DNA of 64,000 nucleotides from the NCBI RefSeq assembly GCF_027286305.1, contig NZ_CP114599.1, positions 1,984,001-2,048,000 of the forward strand, written 5' to 3'. The translations under genes and the position numbers were made by a program. A model generated the notes under the pieces. That model saw only the letters and a program-made list of their open reading frames with translations, ran no database searches and was not told the origin of the DNA. How positions within the stretch are numbered: the stretch's first letter is position 1; every line of letters begins with the position of its first letter. This stretch comes from Phenylobacterium sp. NIBR 498073 (GTDB taxonomy: Bacteria > Pseudomonadota > Alphaproteobacteria > Caulobacterales > Caulobacteraceae). Positions 8,174 through 17,902 of the stretch are shown here, piece after piece.

Positions 8174-10870
8174 CTATCCGCTGTTGCGCAGCCCGGCGGC
8201 GACCCCGTTGATGGTCAGGTGGATGCCCTCGCGCACGGCCTCGTCGCTGTCGCCGGCGCGGCGGCGGCGGATCAGCTCGATCTGCAGGTGGTTCAGCGGG
8301 TCGATGTAGGGCAGGCGGGTGCGCAGCGCCTCGGCCAGGTCCGGATGGCGGTCGAGCAGGGCGGTCTGGCCGCTGATGCTCAGCAGCGCCTCGACGGTCT
8401 TGTTCCACTCGGCCTCGATCCGGCCGAAGATTGTCTGGGCGAGGGCCTTGTCTTCAACCAGGCCGGCGTAGCGCCGGGCGATCAGCATGTCGCTCTTGGC
8501 CAGCACCATTTCCATGTTGGCCAGCGTGGTGGCGAAGAACGGCCAGGCCTCGTGCAGTTCGTTGAGCGCGGTCAGTGAGACGCCGGACGCCTCGATGGCC
8601 GAGCCGAAGCCGTACCAGCCGGGCAGCATGGTTCGCGATTGCGACCAGGAGAACACCCATGGGATGGCGCGCAGGCCCTCGATGCTGCGGGTCGGCTGGC
8701 GCGAGGCCGGGCGGCTGCCGATGTTCAGGTCGACGATCTCGGTCAGCGGCGTGGCGGCGTAGAAATAGTCGACGAAGCCTGGGGTTTCGTAGACCAGGTT
8801 GCGATAGGCCTCCATCGAGGCCTGGGAGAGCTTGTCCAGCACCGGCGCGTGCTTCTCGCCCTGCCGTTCGGCCGAGGCCTTGCGCAGCGAGGCCAGCACC
8901 ACTCCGGCGGTGATGGTCTCCAGGCTCTGGTCGGCCAGCTGCGGGTCGGCGTACTTGTTGGCGACGACCTCGCCCTGTTCGGTGATGCGGATGCGGCCGC
9001 GCACGGTGCCTTCGGGCTGGGCCAGAAGCGCCTCGTAGCTCGAGCCGCCGCCGCGGCCGACCGTGCCGCCGCGGCCGTGGAACAGCTGCAGCCGCAGGCC
9101 CATCGCCTCGGTGGCGGCCAGCAGCGCCCGGGAAGCCTGGTGCAGCTCCCAGGTCGAGGTCAGGTAGCTGCCGTCCTTGTTGGAGTCCGAATAGCCGATC
9201 ATCACTTCCTGCAGCCGGCCCTCGGCCAGCAGCGACTTGATCAGCGGCAGCGACAGGTATTCGCGCATGGTGTCCGGCGCGGCGCGCAGGTCGCCGATGG
9301 TCTCGAACAGCGGCTCGGCGAACACTTCGGTGCGCGGGCTCGCGCCCGGGTGGAACAGCCCCACCTCCTTCAGCAGGACATAGACCTCCAGCAGGTCGGA
9401 GACCGAGGTGGTGTTGGAGACGATGTAGGCGACGATCGCCTGGCGGCCGTACTGCTGGCGCGAGCGCGCCGCCTGGGCCAGCACCGCATACTCGCGGTTC
9501 GTCTCCTCGCTGTACTCGGCGAAGGGCGAATAGAGCAGCCGCCCGTGGCCCAGCTCGGACAGCAGCAGCGCCCGGCGGGCGTCCTCGTCCAGCGCTTCGT
9601 AGTCGGGGCAGACCCCGGCCACCGCCATCAGCTCGGCGACCGTGCGCGCGTGCACCGCCGAGTTCTGCCGCAGGTCCAGGGTCGCCAGGTGGAAGCCGAA
9701 GCAGTCCACCGCCCGGATCAGTTCGGGCAGCGGGCCGATGGCGAAGGTGTCGCCGTGGTTGGCGATCAGGCTGTCGAGAATGGTCTGCAGGTCGGCCTTC
9801 AGGGCCTGGGCGTTGGCGTAGGGTTGCGCCGACAGCGGCGAGGGGCGGGGCGGAGCCTCACCGGTCAGGATCGGGTAGGTCGCCGCCAGTCGCGCATAGA
9901 CGCCGCGCAGGGCCCGCCGATAGGGCTCGTCGCCGCGCTGGGGCGAGGTGTCGCCCGAGGCGTCGGCCATCGCCTGCAGCGCCGGCGTCACCTGGGCCAG
10001 CGTGCTCGACAGCGACAACTCCGCACCCAGAGCGTGGATGCGTTCCAGGTAGTTCAGCAGCGCGGCCTGCGACTGACGCGCGAACGCCTGCCGCTGGACC
10101 GCGTCCGTGACGAACGGATTGCCGTCGCGGTCGCCGCCGACCCATGAGCCGATCCGCAGGAAGCTCGGCAGCTGGGCTTCCAGCTGGCGCGTCCAGCGCC
10201 CATAGAGCCGCGGCAGTTGGGCCAGGAAGCTGCGCTCGAAGTAGGAGACGGCGGTCTCGATCTCGTCGATGACGCCCAGGCGAACGCCGCGCAGCAGCCG
10301 GGTGCGCCAGAAGATCGCCACTTCCCGCAAGAGCTCGATCTCGCGCTCGTGGCGCGCGCTTTCGCCGCTGGCCTGCTCCAGCGCGCTCAGCGCCTCGGTG
10401 ATCGCCCGCGTGCGGTCCAGCACGCTCTTGCGGCGCACCTCGGTCGGGTGGGCGGTGATCACCGGGGCGATGAACGCGGTCTGCAGCATCTTGGCGACCT
10501 GCGCGGTGGAGACGCCTTCCTCGGCCAGCGCCGCCAGGCTGCCGGCCAGGGTGTCGACGCGCGGATCGCCGGCCTTACGGCGCTGGACGTAATCCTCGGC
10601 GATGTTGGTGATCTGCAGGAAGCACGCGAACGAGTGGGCGAAGCGCACGGTCTCGTGCAGATCCAGGCTGCGCAGCCGTTCTTCCAGCAGCGCTGCGTTC
10701 GCCGCTCCGCCTTCGCGATGAAAGGCGACAGAGGTTTTTCGGATGTCCTCGATGCGGTCGAACAGCGTCTGGCCGTCCTGGGATTTGATCACGTCCCCCA
10801 GCACCCGACCCAAAACCCGAACCCTGGCCCTCAGCTCCGAGGGCGGCGACTTGGCAGCTCTATCCGGCAC
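8174..10870 (-). CDS. ppc: Phosphoenolpyruvate carboxylase
   Basis: The 898-residue cytosolic enzyme carboxylates PEP with bicarbonate to oxaloacetate, refilling the TCA cycle. Family landmarks in order are ITAHPTEVRRK (catalytic His), WVGGDRDGNPFVT, GYSDSNKDGSYLTS, LFHGRGGTVGRGGG (the glycine and arginine catalytic loop) and SQSRTMLPGWYGFG. The C-terminus is AAGLRNSG, close to the usual RNTG carboxylate that anchors the active site. Length and gene are intact. The large plus-strand open frames across it are shadows. Confidence 0.97.
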   Translation of the reverse strand: MPDRAAKSPPSELRARVRVLGRVLGDVIKSQDGQTLFDRIEDIRKTSVAFHREGGAANAALLEERLRSLDLHETVRFAHSFACFLQITNIAEDYVQRRKAGDPRVDTLAGSLAALAEEGVSTAQVAKMLQTAFIAPVITAHPTEVRRKSVLDRTRAITEALSALEQASGESARHEREIELLREVAIFWRTRLLRGVRLGVIDEIETAVSYFERSFLAQLPRLYGRWTRQLEAQLPSFLRIGSWVGGDRDGNPFVTDAVQRQAFARQSQAALLNYLERIHALGAELSLSSTLAQVTPALQAMADASGDTSPQRGDEPYRRALRGVYARLAATYPILTGEAPPRPSPLSAQPYANAQALKADLQTILDSLIANHGDTFAIGPLPELIRAVDCFGFHLATLDLRQNSAVHARTVAELMAVAGVCPDYEALDEDARRALLLSELGHGRLLYSPFAEYSEETNREYAVLAQAARSRQQYGRQAIVAYIVSNTTSVSDLLEVYVLLKEVGLFHPGASPRTEVFAEPLFETIGDLRAAPDTMREYLSLPLIKSLLAEGRLQEVMIGYSDSNKDGSYLTSTWELHQASRALLAATEAMGLRLQLFHGRGGTVGRGGGSSYEALLAQPEGTVRGRIRITEQGEVVANKYADPQLADQSLETITAGVVLASLRKASAERQGEKHAPVLDKLSQASMEAYRNLVYETPGFVDYFYAATPLTEIVDLNIGSRPASRQPTRSIEGLRAIPWVFSWSQSRTMLPGWYGFGSAIEASGVSLTALNELHEAWPFFATTLANMEMVLAKSDMLIARRYAGLVEDKALAQTIFGRIEAEWNKTVEALLSISGQTALLDRHPDLAEALRTRLPYIDPLNHLQIELIRRRRAGDSDEAVREGIHLTINGVAAGLRNSG

Positions 10871-10962
10871 GCGCGCACTTTCAGAATGTCGTTACGTCAG
10901 TTCGAAGCACGGCGTTCTCTACAGGCGATTTGGCGCGCCGTCGCGCGGGAGTTTGGGCGGCC

Positions 10963-11463
10963 TCAACCGCGCACGGGGAACCAGATCTCGATCGCCGGCC
11001 GACCGGTGTTTTCAGCGTCGTCGCCATAGACCTCGATGAAGTCGGGGGTCAGGCTGTCCCCCGCCGAGCGCAAGCCAAGGTTCGGCAGCCAGCCGTACCA
11101 GGCGGTCCAGATGGTGCTGCGCAGCCGGCTCACCGGGCCCAGGTGCGCGAACACCGCATAGCGGCGCGTCGGCACCCGCAGCTGCTCGAACGTCGCCGGA
11201 CGGCTGGCCGTCTCGTCCGTCGCCACCGCGGCGATCATCTCGAAGCCTTCGCGCTGGGCAAACAGATCGTAATAGAGTCCATAGCCCGCGCCGTCCTTGC
11301 GACCGCCGACCTTGGCGAAGCGTTCGGACGCCGCGCACCAGTGCTCGTCCAGGGCGCTCCAGACGCCTTCCTTGCGCGCGTGGCGGCGGCGCAGGCCCGC
11401 AAAGGTCCAAGGGCGCTCCACGAACCGCGGCGCGTCCATGGCTGCCGGCTGAAGTCTGTCCAT
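10963..11463 (-). CDS. GyrI-like / AraC effector-binding domain protein
   Basis: This 166-residue protein has the effector-binding fold seen in GyrI/SbmC and the C-termini of AraC-type regulators. Typical pieces are RRYAVFAHLGPVSRLRST, TAWYGWLPNLG, DFIEVYGDD and the final AIEIWFPV. There is no DNA-binding domain, so it is a stand-alone small-molecule-binding module. ATG 11463 has GAGGG upstream; ATG 11439 is another option. The ligand is unknown. Confidence 0.75.
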   Translation of the reverse strand: MDRLQPAAMDAPRFVERPWTFAGLRRRHARKEGVWSALDEHWCAASERFAKVGGRKDGAGYGLYYDLFAQREGFEMIAAVATDETASRPATFEQLRVPTRRYAVFAHLGPVSRLRSTIWTAWYGWLPNLGLRSAGDSLTPDFIEVYGDDAENTGRPAIEIWFPVRG

Positions 11464-11875
11464 CGTCCCTCTCGTCGGTCTTCCGCGGCGACGCCGCGTC
11501 GCGCGCCTGCATCCAGATCGTGTGAAGGTCGCGCGAAGGAACGTCCAAGCGTGTCAGCAGTCCGCGACCGGGCGGCTGTGAAGCTTAGCTGGGCCATTTC
11601 ACCGGCGTCTTTCCAACCATGACGGGGGTGAAATGCTGACGGCGGAAATACGTATAGCGCCCGGATTTTAGCGGAGTAGAGCACAGATCGTGCGACCGCG
11701 CTTGGATAGTCTGAATGGACTAAATTGGTCGGGTTGTGAGTGAGCTGAATTGAATAAAAACAACTGTCAGGGGAAGTGTTTGGTTCAATTGTAAAATGTT
11801 AAGCAATGTTGTTGTGTGTGGCTAAATTGTGGCGCAAATCGACTGCCATCTGGAACAGCATCAAGGTGGTATTGC
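11464..11875. promoter_or_regulatory. Gene-free stretch, AT-rich leader of PEP-CTERM gene
   Basis: No gene is supported here. The right half (about 11690-11870) is much richer in A and T than its surroundings. It directly precedes the PEP-CTERM gene at 11876, so it probably carries that gene's promoter and 5' leader. No operator-like palindrome stands out. Confidence 0.4.
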
Positions 11876-12667
11876 GTGAATAAGCTCAAATTTCAGGTCA
11901 AGGCTCCGGCCGTGATTTCGGCGCTCGTTCTCGCGGCTGCGGTCGCCACTCCGGCCGCCGCGGCGGTGCAGGTCGAGTTCAAGAACGTCGCTGGCGCGTG
12001 GTTCGACCCAGCCGGCGGCGTGAACGTCAACATCGCCGCCAACGGCGGCGACGGCACGATCCGCTGGGGTCAGTCGACCGGCTACGGCCAGAGCGGCTAC
12101 AACTTCGTCGGCGCCGACTTCTCGGCCAGCCTCGACCAGGCCGTCGATTCCTCGGGCGCGGTGAACATCGGCGAATTCCAGCATGTGAACTTCCCGATCA
12201 GCAGCGGCGGGTCGATCACCGGCGTCGGCCTGCGCTTCACCACCGATGTCTGGGCCGACGGATCGTTCCTGGGCACCAAGACCTTCGAGTACAACTTCTC
12301 GCACAACGAGACGACGAACCAGTCGAACCCCTGCGCCAACGGCCAGGCGAACGGATCGGGGATCAACATCAATGGCTGCGCGGACCGCGTGACCATGAAC
12401 TTCAACTCGAATTCCGAGATCTTCCAGATCGGCGGCAAGCAGTACACGCTCAACCTCGACGGCTTCCTGGTCGACGGCTCGCCCAGCGGCGGGTTCTGGA
12501 CCAAGGAGAACGCGGTCAACAGCGCCTATATCCGCGGCAAGATCGACCTCTACAGCGTCGCCAGCGGCGTGCCCGAACCGGGCGCCTGGGCGATGATGAT
12601 CATCGGCTTCGGAGGCGTGGGGACCATGGTCCGCTCGGCCCGTCGCCGTCAGATGCTGGCGACCTGA
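11876..12667 (+). CDS. PEP-CTERM protein with choice-of-anchor K / THxN-like domain
   Basis: The 263-residue exported protein has a signal peptide ending ATPAAAA and a beta-rich domain (VEFKNVAGAWFDPAGG, IRWGQSTGYGQSGYNF, GEFQHVNFPI, TMNFNSNSEIF). The C-terminal sorting signal is VPEPGAWAMMIIGFGGVG followed by an Arg-rich tail. The domain pattern resembles the THxN/choice-of-anchor K group, here with QHVN in place of THxN. Such proteins are processed by an exosortase and linked to extracellular matrix; none is encoded in the window. The start is GTG 11876 with AAGGTGG upstream. A strong terminator follows. Confidence 0.85.
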   Translation: MNKLKFQVKAPAVISALVLAAAVATPAAAAVQVEFKNVAGAWFDPAGGVNVNIAANGGDGTIRWGQSTGYGQSGYNFVGADFSASLDQAVDSSGAVNIGEFQHVNFPISSGGSITGVGLRFTTDVWADGSFLGTKTFEYNFSHNETTNQSNPCANGQANGSGININGCADRVTMNFNSNSEIFQIGGKQYTLNLDGFLVDGSPSGGFWTKENAVNSAYIRGKIDLYSVASGVPEPGAWAMMIIGFGGVGTMVRSARRRQMLAT

Positions 12668-12684
12668 TCGCAGCCAGAGAACAG

Positions 12685-12712
12685 AAGGCCCGCTCATCGA
12701 GCGGGCCTTTTT
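12685..12712 (+). terminator. Rho-independent terminator
   Basis: GGCCCGCTC-ATC-GAGCGGGCC, a perfect 9-bp stem, is followed by TTTTT and begins about 20 bases after the PEP-CTERM stop. It also lies just before the end of the convergent TetR gene, and AA before the stem lets it act in both directions. Confidence 0.93.
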
Positions 12713-12720
12713 CGTTGGCC

Positions 12721-13314
12721 TCAGCGGTCGACGTATTCGCGGATCAGCGCGCGCGCCGCGCGCGGCAGCATCCGATCGGGGCCCTCGCCGCCCAGGGTGA
12801 TGCGGGCCATGTGCGAGCCTTCGAGCAACAGCAGCAGTCCGTCGCCGAGTTCGTCGTCGGCCGCGCCCGCGGCGCGGGCCAGCTCGATCAGCCGCCGCCG
12901 GGTCTCCATCTTGTGGGCCTTGGCGACCAGGAAGGCCGGATGGTCCGGTTCGTGAAGTTCAACGGCGGCGTTGCACAGCGCGCAGCCGTGCGCCTCCGAA
13001 CTTTCCGAACGCTCGGCGAAGGCGTCGAACAGGCCCTCCAGCTTGGCCCGCGGGGTGTCGAAGCGCCCGACGATCTCGTCCCACCAGGCCCAGCCCTCCT
13101 TGGACTGTTCGCGCAGCACCGCGGCGACCAGCTCGTCCTTGGAGGGGAAGTTGCGATAGAGGCTCATCTTGGTGGCCCCGGCCTCGGCGGCGATGCTCTC
13201 GACGCCGACCGCGCGGATGCCCTTGCGATAGAACATGTCGCGGGCGGCCTCGAAGATGCGGTCGCGCGCCGAGCGGGGCGCGGCAGCCGTCGTCTTGGAT
13301 GGTCTCGCCGACAT
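12721..13314 (-). CDS. TetR/AcrR family transcriptional regulator
   Basis: A 197-residue regulator with the TetR helix-turn-helix (DRIFEAARDMFYRKGIRAVG, then VESIAAEAGATKMSLYRNF and PSKDELVAAV). The C-terminal ligand domain contains HGCALCNAAVEL, a cysteine pair seen in some thiol-sensing or QacR-like members. The start is ATG 13314. A perfect palindrome at 13342-13355 just upstream is its likely operator. NADH dehydrogenase lies upstream in the same orientation. Confidence 0.92.
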   Translation of the reverse strand: MSARPSKTTAAAPRSARDRIFEAARDMFYRKGIRAVGVESIAAEAGATKMSLYRNFPSKDELVAAVLREQSKEGWAWWDEIVGRFDTPRAKLEGLFDAFAERSESSEAHGCALCNAAVELHEPDHPAFLVAKAHKMETRRRLIELARAAGAADDELGDGLLLLLEGSHMARITLGGEGPDRMLPRAARALIREYVDR

Positions 13315-13341
13315 GTCCCGCCTTTCCGTGAGCGACCGGTC

Positions 13342-13355
13342 TGTAACGAGTTACA
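13342..13355. promoter_or_regulatory. Probable TetR operator TGTAAC-GA-GTTACA
   Basis: A perfect inverted repeat with 6-bp arms and a 2-bp centre lies 28 bases before the TetR start codon. GTAAC half-sites are common for TetR proteins of this type. Binding is inferred. Confidence 0.65.
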
Positions 13356-13405
13356 TCACCGCGCGTCATGCGCGGGGTCAAGCGGGCAAGGCACGAAGCG
13401 TCACC

Positions 13406-14659
13406 TTAACGGCCGCGATGCTGCACGATCAGGCGGATGTTGCGCTGGCGGGTCAGCCAGCTCCACGCCCAGTCGAACGCCACGGCGATGCGGTTGCGCA
13501 GCCCGATCAGGAAGTAGACGTGGGCTAGGCCCCAGAACACCCAACCGACGAAGCCGGTCAGCTTGACCTGGCCGATCTGCACCGCCGCCGCGTGCCGCCC
13601 GATGGTCGCCAGGTCCCCGGCGTGTGCGTAGCGGAACGGCGCCTGGCCCGGCCTCCCGGCCAGCCGTTCGGCGATCTGCCGGGCCGCATGCTTGCCCGCC
13701 TGCTTGGCGGCCGGCGCGATGCCGGGCACAGGCTTGCCGTTGCTGGCCATGGCTGCGGCGTCGCCGACTACGAACACTTCGGGATGGCCGGGAACCGACA
13801 GGTCCGGGGCGACTTTCACCCGGCCGGCGCGGTCGTGCTCCACCGCCAGCCCGGCGGCGAGCGGCGAGGCCGCGACCCCGGCCGCCCAGATGATCGTTGC
13901 GGCCTCGACCCGCGTGTCGCCCAGATCGACGCCGTGCGTGTCCAGGTCGGTGACCATGGCCGAGGTGCGCACCTCGACGCCGAGGTCTTCCAGCGCGTCC
14001 TCCGCATAGGCCGACAAGTCGGGCGACAGGGCCGGCAGCACCCGCGGCCCGCCTTCGACCAGCAGCACGCGCGCCTGGCCAGGATCGATCTGCCGGAAGT
14101 CGCGGCTCAGGGCGTCGCGGGCCAGCTCGGCGACCGCGCCGGCCATCTCGACCCCCGTCGCGCCGCCGCCGACCACTACGAAGGTCAGCAGCGCCGCGCG
14201 CTGCTCCGGCGCGGCGGTCTCGGCCCGCTCGAACGCCGACAGCACCCGGCGGCGCAGTTCGGTGGCGTCCTCCAGGCTCTTGAGGCCCGGCGCCGCGCTC
14301 TCCCACTGCGGCTTGCCGAAATAGGAGTGGGTCGCGCCGGTGGCGATGATCAGGTGGTCATAGGCGAACGTCCCGGCCTCGGTAGTCACGCTGCGTGCGT
14401 CCAGATCGACCCCGGCGGCCCCGGTCATCACCACCCGCACGTTGGCCTGCTGGGTCAGCACATGGCGCAACGGCCAGGCGATTTCCGACGGCGACAGCGC
14501 CGCCGTCGCCACCTGGTAGAGCAGGGGCTGGAACAGGTGATAGTTGCGCTGGTCGATCAGGGTGATCTGGCATTCCGCCCTGGCCAGGGCCCGGGCCGCT
14601 TCCAGTCCGCCGAAGCCGCCGCCCACGATCACGACGCGGGGCTTTTCGGCTTGGGACAT
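13406..14659 (-). CDS. ndh: Type II NADH dehydrogenase (NDH-2)
   Basis: The 417-residue FAD enzyme transfers electrons from NADH to quinone without proton pumping. The FAD Rossmann motif VVIVGGGFGGLEAARAL is near residues 9-25, the NDH-2 quinone-site region is YHLFQPLLYQVATAALSP, and the second nucleotide motif VVVGGGATGVEMAG binds NADH. FAD C-terminal motifs VFVVGDAAA and GKHAA follow. The C-terminal WGLAHVYFLIGLRNR is the amphipathic membrane anchor. I start at ATG 14659 because GGAG is seven bases before it; ATG 14665 is too close to that site. Confidence 0.93.
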   Translation of the reverse strand: MSQAEKPRVVIVGGGFGGLEAARALARAECQITLIDQRNYHLFQPLLYQVATAALSPSEIAWPLRHVLTQQANVRVVMTGAAGVDLDARSVTTEAGTFAYDHLIIATGATHSYFGKPQWESAAPGLKSLEDATELRRRVLSAFERAETAAPEQRAALLTFVVVGGGATGVEMAGAVAELARDALSRDFRQIDPGQARVLLVEGGPRVLPALSPDLSAYAEDALEDLGVEVRTSAMVTDLDTHGVDLGDTRVEAATIIWAAGVAASPLAAGLAVEHDRAGRVKVAPDLSVPGHPEVFVVGDAAAMASNGKPVPGIAPAAKQAGKHAARQIAERLAGRPGQAPFRYAHAGDLATIGRHAAAVQIGQVKLTGFVGWVFWGLAHVYFLIGLRNRIAVAFDWAWSWLTRQRNIRLIVQHRGR

Positions 14660-14812
14660 GGGCATCTCCGGTTGCGGCGCAGCTCCATCTAGAGGCCGTG
14701 CCGCCCGATCCCGCAAGGCGTCGAACCGCATTTGGCGAACGCCGTCCGAGGGCGCATGATGTCGAACAATTGTTTGAGGAATCCTGGCCGGGGGGCCGGG
14801 ACGATTTCATAG

Positions 14813-16306
14813 GTGACATTGGTGGGCAGCGAACATTTCGACGTGCTGATCGTCGGGGCTGGGCTTTCGGGCATCGGGGCGGGCTATCACCTGCAGGCCA
14901 ACTGCCCGGGCAAGACCTATGCGATCCTGGAGGGGCGCGAGGCCAGCGGCGGCACCTGGGACCTGTTCCGCTATCCGGGCATCCGCTCCGACAGCGACAT
15001 GTACACCCTCGGCTACGCCTTCAAGCCGTGGCGCGAGGCTAAGGCCATCGCCGACGGTCCCTCGATCCTGAAGTACGTGCGCGACACGGCCGTCGAGAAC
15101 GGCATCGACCGCCAGATCCGCTACGGCCACCACGTCACCTGCGCGTCCTGGTCCTCGGCCGACGCCCGCTGGACGGTGGAGGCGCAGGTCGGGACGAACA
15201 AGGAAGTGGTCCGCCTGACCTGCAACTTCCTCTTCATGTGCACAGGCTACTATGACTACGCCGAGGGCTACACCCCGCAGTTCGCCGGAACCGAGCAGTT
15301 CCAGGGCCAGATCGTCCATCCCCAGAAGTGGCCGGAAGGCCTCGACTATTCGGGCAAGAAGGTCGTGGTGATCGGCAGCGGGGCGACCGCCGTCACCCTG
15401 GTCCCGGAAATGGCCAAGACCGCGGCCCACGTGACCATGCTGCAGCGCTCGCCGACCTACGTGGTCTCGCGCCCGGCCGAGGACGCCGCCGCCAACTGGC
15501 TGCGCGCCAAGCTGCCGGCCAAGCTCGCCTATGCGATCACCCGCTGGCGCAACGTCCTGTTCGGCATGCTGTTCTTCAACCTGGCCCGCAAGAAGCCGGA
15601 GAAGACCAAGGCGCAGATCATCGACATGGTCCGCCAGCACCTGGGCCCCGATTACGACGTCGCGACCCACTTCACCCCCAGCTACAACCCCTGGGACCAG
15701 CGCCTCTGCCTGGTGCCCGACGCCGACCTGTTCGACGCGATCAAGGCCGGCTCGGCCTCGGTGGTCACCGACCACATCGAAGCCTTCACCCCGACCGGAA
15801 TCCGCCTGAAGTCGGGTCAGGAGCTGGACGCCGACGTCGTCGTCACCGCCACCGGCCTGAAGCTGCAGCTGCTCAGCGGCTTGGCGGTCACCGTCGACGG
15901 CGAGCCCGTCAACATGGCGAAGACCATGAGCTACAAGGGCATGATGTACAGCGGCGTGCCGAACCTGGCCTCGGCCTTCGGCTACACCAACGCCTCCTGG
16001 ACGCTGAAGTGCGACCTGACCTGCGAGTACGTCTGCCGTCTGCTGAACCACATGGACCGCACCGGCCAGCCGATCTGCACGCCCAAGCCCGACCCGACGG
16101 TGGGCGAGGCGCCCTGGCTCGACTTCTCCTCCGGCTACGTCCAGCGCGGCATCGACCAGTTCCCCAAGCAAGGAACCAGGAAGCCCTGGAAGCTGTATCA
16201 GAACTACGCCCTGGACCTGGTGGCCTTGCGCTTCGGCTCGGTCGACGACGGCGTCATGCAGTTCTCCAAGCCAGAGGCTCGCGGCCGCCAAGATCTGGCA
16301 GCGTGA
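14813..16306 (+). CDS. Flavin-containing monooxygenase (Baeyer-Villiger type)
   Basis: This 497-residue FAD/NADPH enzyme has the N-terminal FAD motif LIVGAGLSGIGAG (about residues 12-24) and the type I Baeyer-Villiger fingerprint FQGQIVHPQKWP (about 163-174). The NADPH-binding motif VVVIGSGATAVTL and the C-terminal VVTATGLKL follow. The family inserts oxygen into ketones or oxidises soft nucleophiles; the substrate cannot be read from sequence. The GTG at 14813 is used. TTG 14819 and GTG 14822 are close in-frame alternatives. The divergent neighbour is ndh. Confidence 0.92.
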   Translation: MTLVGSEHFDVLIVGAGLSGIGAGYHLQANCPGKTYAILEGREASGGTWDLFRYPGIRSDSDMYTLGYAFKPWREAKAIADGPSILKYVRDTAVENGIDRQIRYGHHVTCASWSSADARWTVEAQVGTNKEVVRLTCNFLFMCTGYYDYAEGYTPQFAGTEQFQGQIVHPQKWPEGLDYSGKKVVVIGSGATAVTLVPEMAKTAAHVTMLQRSPTYVVSRPAEDAAANWLRAKLPAKLAYAITRWRNVLFGMLFFNLARKKPEKTKAQIIDMVRQHLGPDYDVATHFTPSYNPWDQRLCLVPDADLFDAIKAGSASVVTDHIEAFTPTGIRLKSGQELDADVVVTATGLKLQLLSGLAVTVDGEPVNMAKTMSYKGMMYSGVPNLASAFGYTNASWTLKCDLTCEYVCRLLNHMDRTGQPICTPKPDPTVGEAPWLDFSSGYVQRGIDQFPKQGTRKPWKLYQNYALDLVALRFGSVDDGVMQFSKPEARGRQDLAA

Positions 16307-16320
16307 TCGAACGTCGATAT

Positions 16321-16343
16321 GCGGCGGCTTGCCAAGCCGCCGC
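16321..16343 (+). terminator. Hairpin after monooxygenase gene
   Basis: GCGGCGGCTT and AAGCCGCCGC form a perfect 10-bp stem with a three-base loop, 15 bases past the monooxygenase stop. A U-tract is weak, so efficiency is uncertain. Confidence 0.6.
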
Positions 16344-16404
16344 CCCGCGGTTCTGATAGCCCGGCCGGCCGCTCGACGCCGGTCGGGGCGCAGGGGAGGC
16401 GGCC

Positions 16405-17871
16405 ATGGGGGCGTTTGCGGGGCGTGCGCTGCCCGCGTGGTACGATGACGCCAAGTTCGGCGTCTTCATCCACTGGGGCCTGTTCTCGATCCCGGCCTTC
16501 GCGCCCAAGGTCGGCAAGATCTCGGACATCTTCCAGACCGACTACCGGCGCGCGGTGGCGCTCTCGCCCTATACCGAGTGGTACGAGAACGCGATCAAGT
16601 CGCCCGACACGCCCTCGGCCGCGTTCCACCAGGAGACCTATGGCGGCGCGCCCTATCGCGACTTCCGCGAACCGTTCCTCGCCGGCCTGCGCCAGTGGGA
16701 CCCGGACGCCTGGGCCGAAGCCATCGCCGGCTCGGGGGCCCGCTATGTGGTGCTGGTCACCAAGCACCATGACGGCTTTTGCCTGTGGCCCTCGCGCGTG
16801 GCCCATCCCCACGCTCAGGGCTGGCGCACCGAACGCGACGTGGTCGGCGAACTGGCCGCCGCGGTCCGCCGCGCCGGGATGCGGTTCGGCGTCTACTATT
16901 CCGGCGGCATCGACTGGAGCTTCAATCCCGAGCCGCTGCGCACCCTGATGGACTTCGTCGGCTCGGTGCCGGGCGGGCTCTATCCGGCCTACGCCACGGC
17001 CCAGACCCGCGAACTGGTCGACCGCTACGAGCCCAGCGTGCTCTGGAACGACATCTCGTGGCCGACCGCCCAGGGCGAGCTCGACGCCCTGTTCGACGAC
17101 TACTATGCCGCCGTGCCCGACGGGGTGGTCAACGACCGCTGGAAGACCCCGACCTTCACCGCGCGGCTGCTGCGCCACAAGCTGCCGCGGCTGGTGCTGG
17201 ACCGCATGATCGAGGCGCGCGCCGCCAAGTCGGGCGCCGGCGTCGATGGCGTGGTGCCGCCGCCGGTGCCGCACAGCGACTTCCGCACCCCCGAATACGT
17301 CCGCTTCGCCGACATCCAGGCCCGCAAGTGGGAGGCGACCCGCGGCATGAGCCATTCGTTCGGCTTCAACCGCAACGATTCCGAAGCCGACTACGAGAGC
17401 CCCGAGCATCTGTTGCTGGAGCTCATCGACAGCGTCTCCAAGGGCGGCAACCTGCTGCTCAACGTCGGTCCGCGCGGCGACGACGCCCAGATCCCCGCGC
17501 CTCAGCTTGAGCGGCTGAAGGCGATGGGCGCCTGGCTGGCCGACAACGGCGAGGCGGTCTACGGCACGCGGCCCTGGCGCATGGCTGAGGCGCAGACGCA
17601 GGATGGCGCGCCGGTCCGCTTCACCACCCGCGGCGATCGGTTGAACGTCATTCCGCTGACCGCGGTCGGCGGCGGCGAACTGGTCGTCCGCGGGGTCGCG
17701 CTCAGCGGCCTGGGCGTGCGCCTCTCCGACGGCTGTCCGGTCGAGCTGCGGCCGGAGGGCGAGGCGACCCGCATGATCTTCGCCCGGCCCCAGACCGGCG
17801 CCTTCGCGCCGGCGGTGGCGATCGACGGCGGGGCGCTTGAAAGCCCCAGCCTGGGGAGTTCGGCGCCTTGA
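16405..17871 (+). CDS. Alpha-L-fucosidase (GH29)
   Basis: This glycoside hydrolase of 488 residues removes alpha-L-fucose from glycans. GH29 motifs are WYDDAKFGVFIHWGLFSIPA at the start, GARYVVLVTKHHDGFCLWPS (His-His substrate binding), and VLWNDISWP near residue 211, whose Asp is the predicted nucleophile. HSFGFNRN and GGNLLLNVGPRGDD complete the barrel. There is no signal peptide, so a cytosolic enzyme acting on imported oligosaccharides is likely. It has the C-terminal beta domain typical of the family. Confidence 0.93.
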   Translation: MGAFAGRALPAWYDDAKFGVFIHWGLFSIPAFAPKVGKISDIFQTDYRRAVALSPYTEWYENAIKSPDTPSAAFHQETYGGAPYRDFREPFLAGLRQWDPDAWAEAIAGSGARYVVLVTKHHDGFCLWPSRVAHPHAQGWRTERDVVGELAAAVRRAGMRFGVYYSGGIDWSFNPEPLRTLMDFVGSVPGGLYPAYATAQTRELVDRYEPSVLWNDISWPTAQGELDALFDDYYAAVPDGVVNDRWKTPTFTARLLRHKLPRLVLDRMIEARAAKSGAGVDGVVPPPVPHSDFRTPEYVRFADIQARKWEATRGMSHSFGFNRNDSEADYESPEHLLLELIDSVSKGGNLLLNVGPRGDDAQIPAPQLERLKAMGAWLADNGEAVYGTRPWRMAEAQTQDGAPVRFTTRGDRLNVIPLTAVGGGELVVRGVALSGLGVRLSDGCPVELRPEGEATRMIFARPQTGAFAPAVAIDGGALESPSLGSSAP

Positions 17872-17902
17872 CGGCCAAGCTGGCCGCGGGACCAATGGGC
17901 GC

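Noticed and set aside
17837..17902. Longer N-terminus for CoaD
   Set aside because: The extra 22 codons overlap the fucosidase end and do not match the family; ATG 17903 fits the CoaD start.
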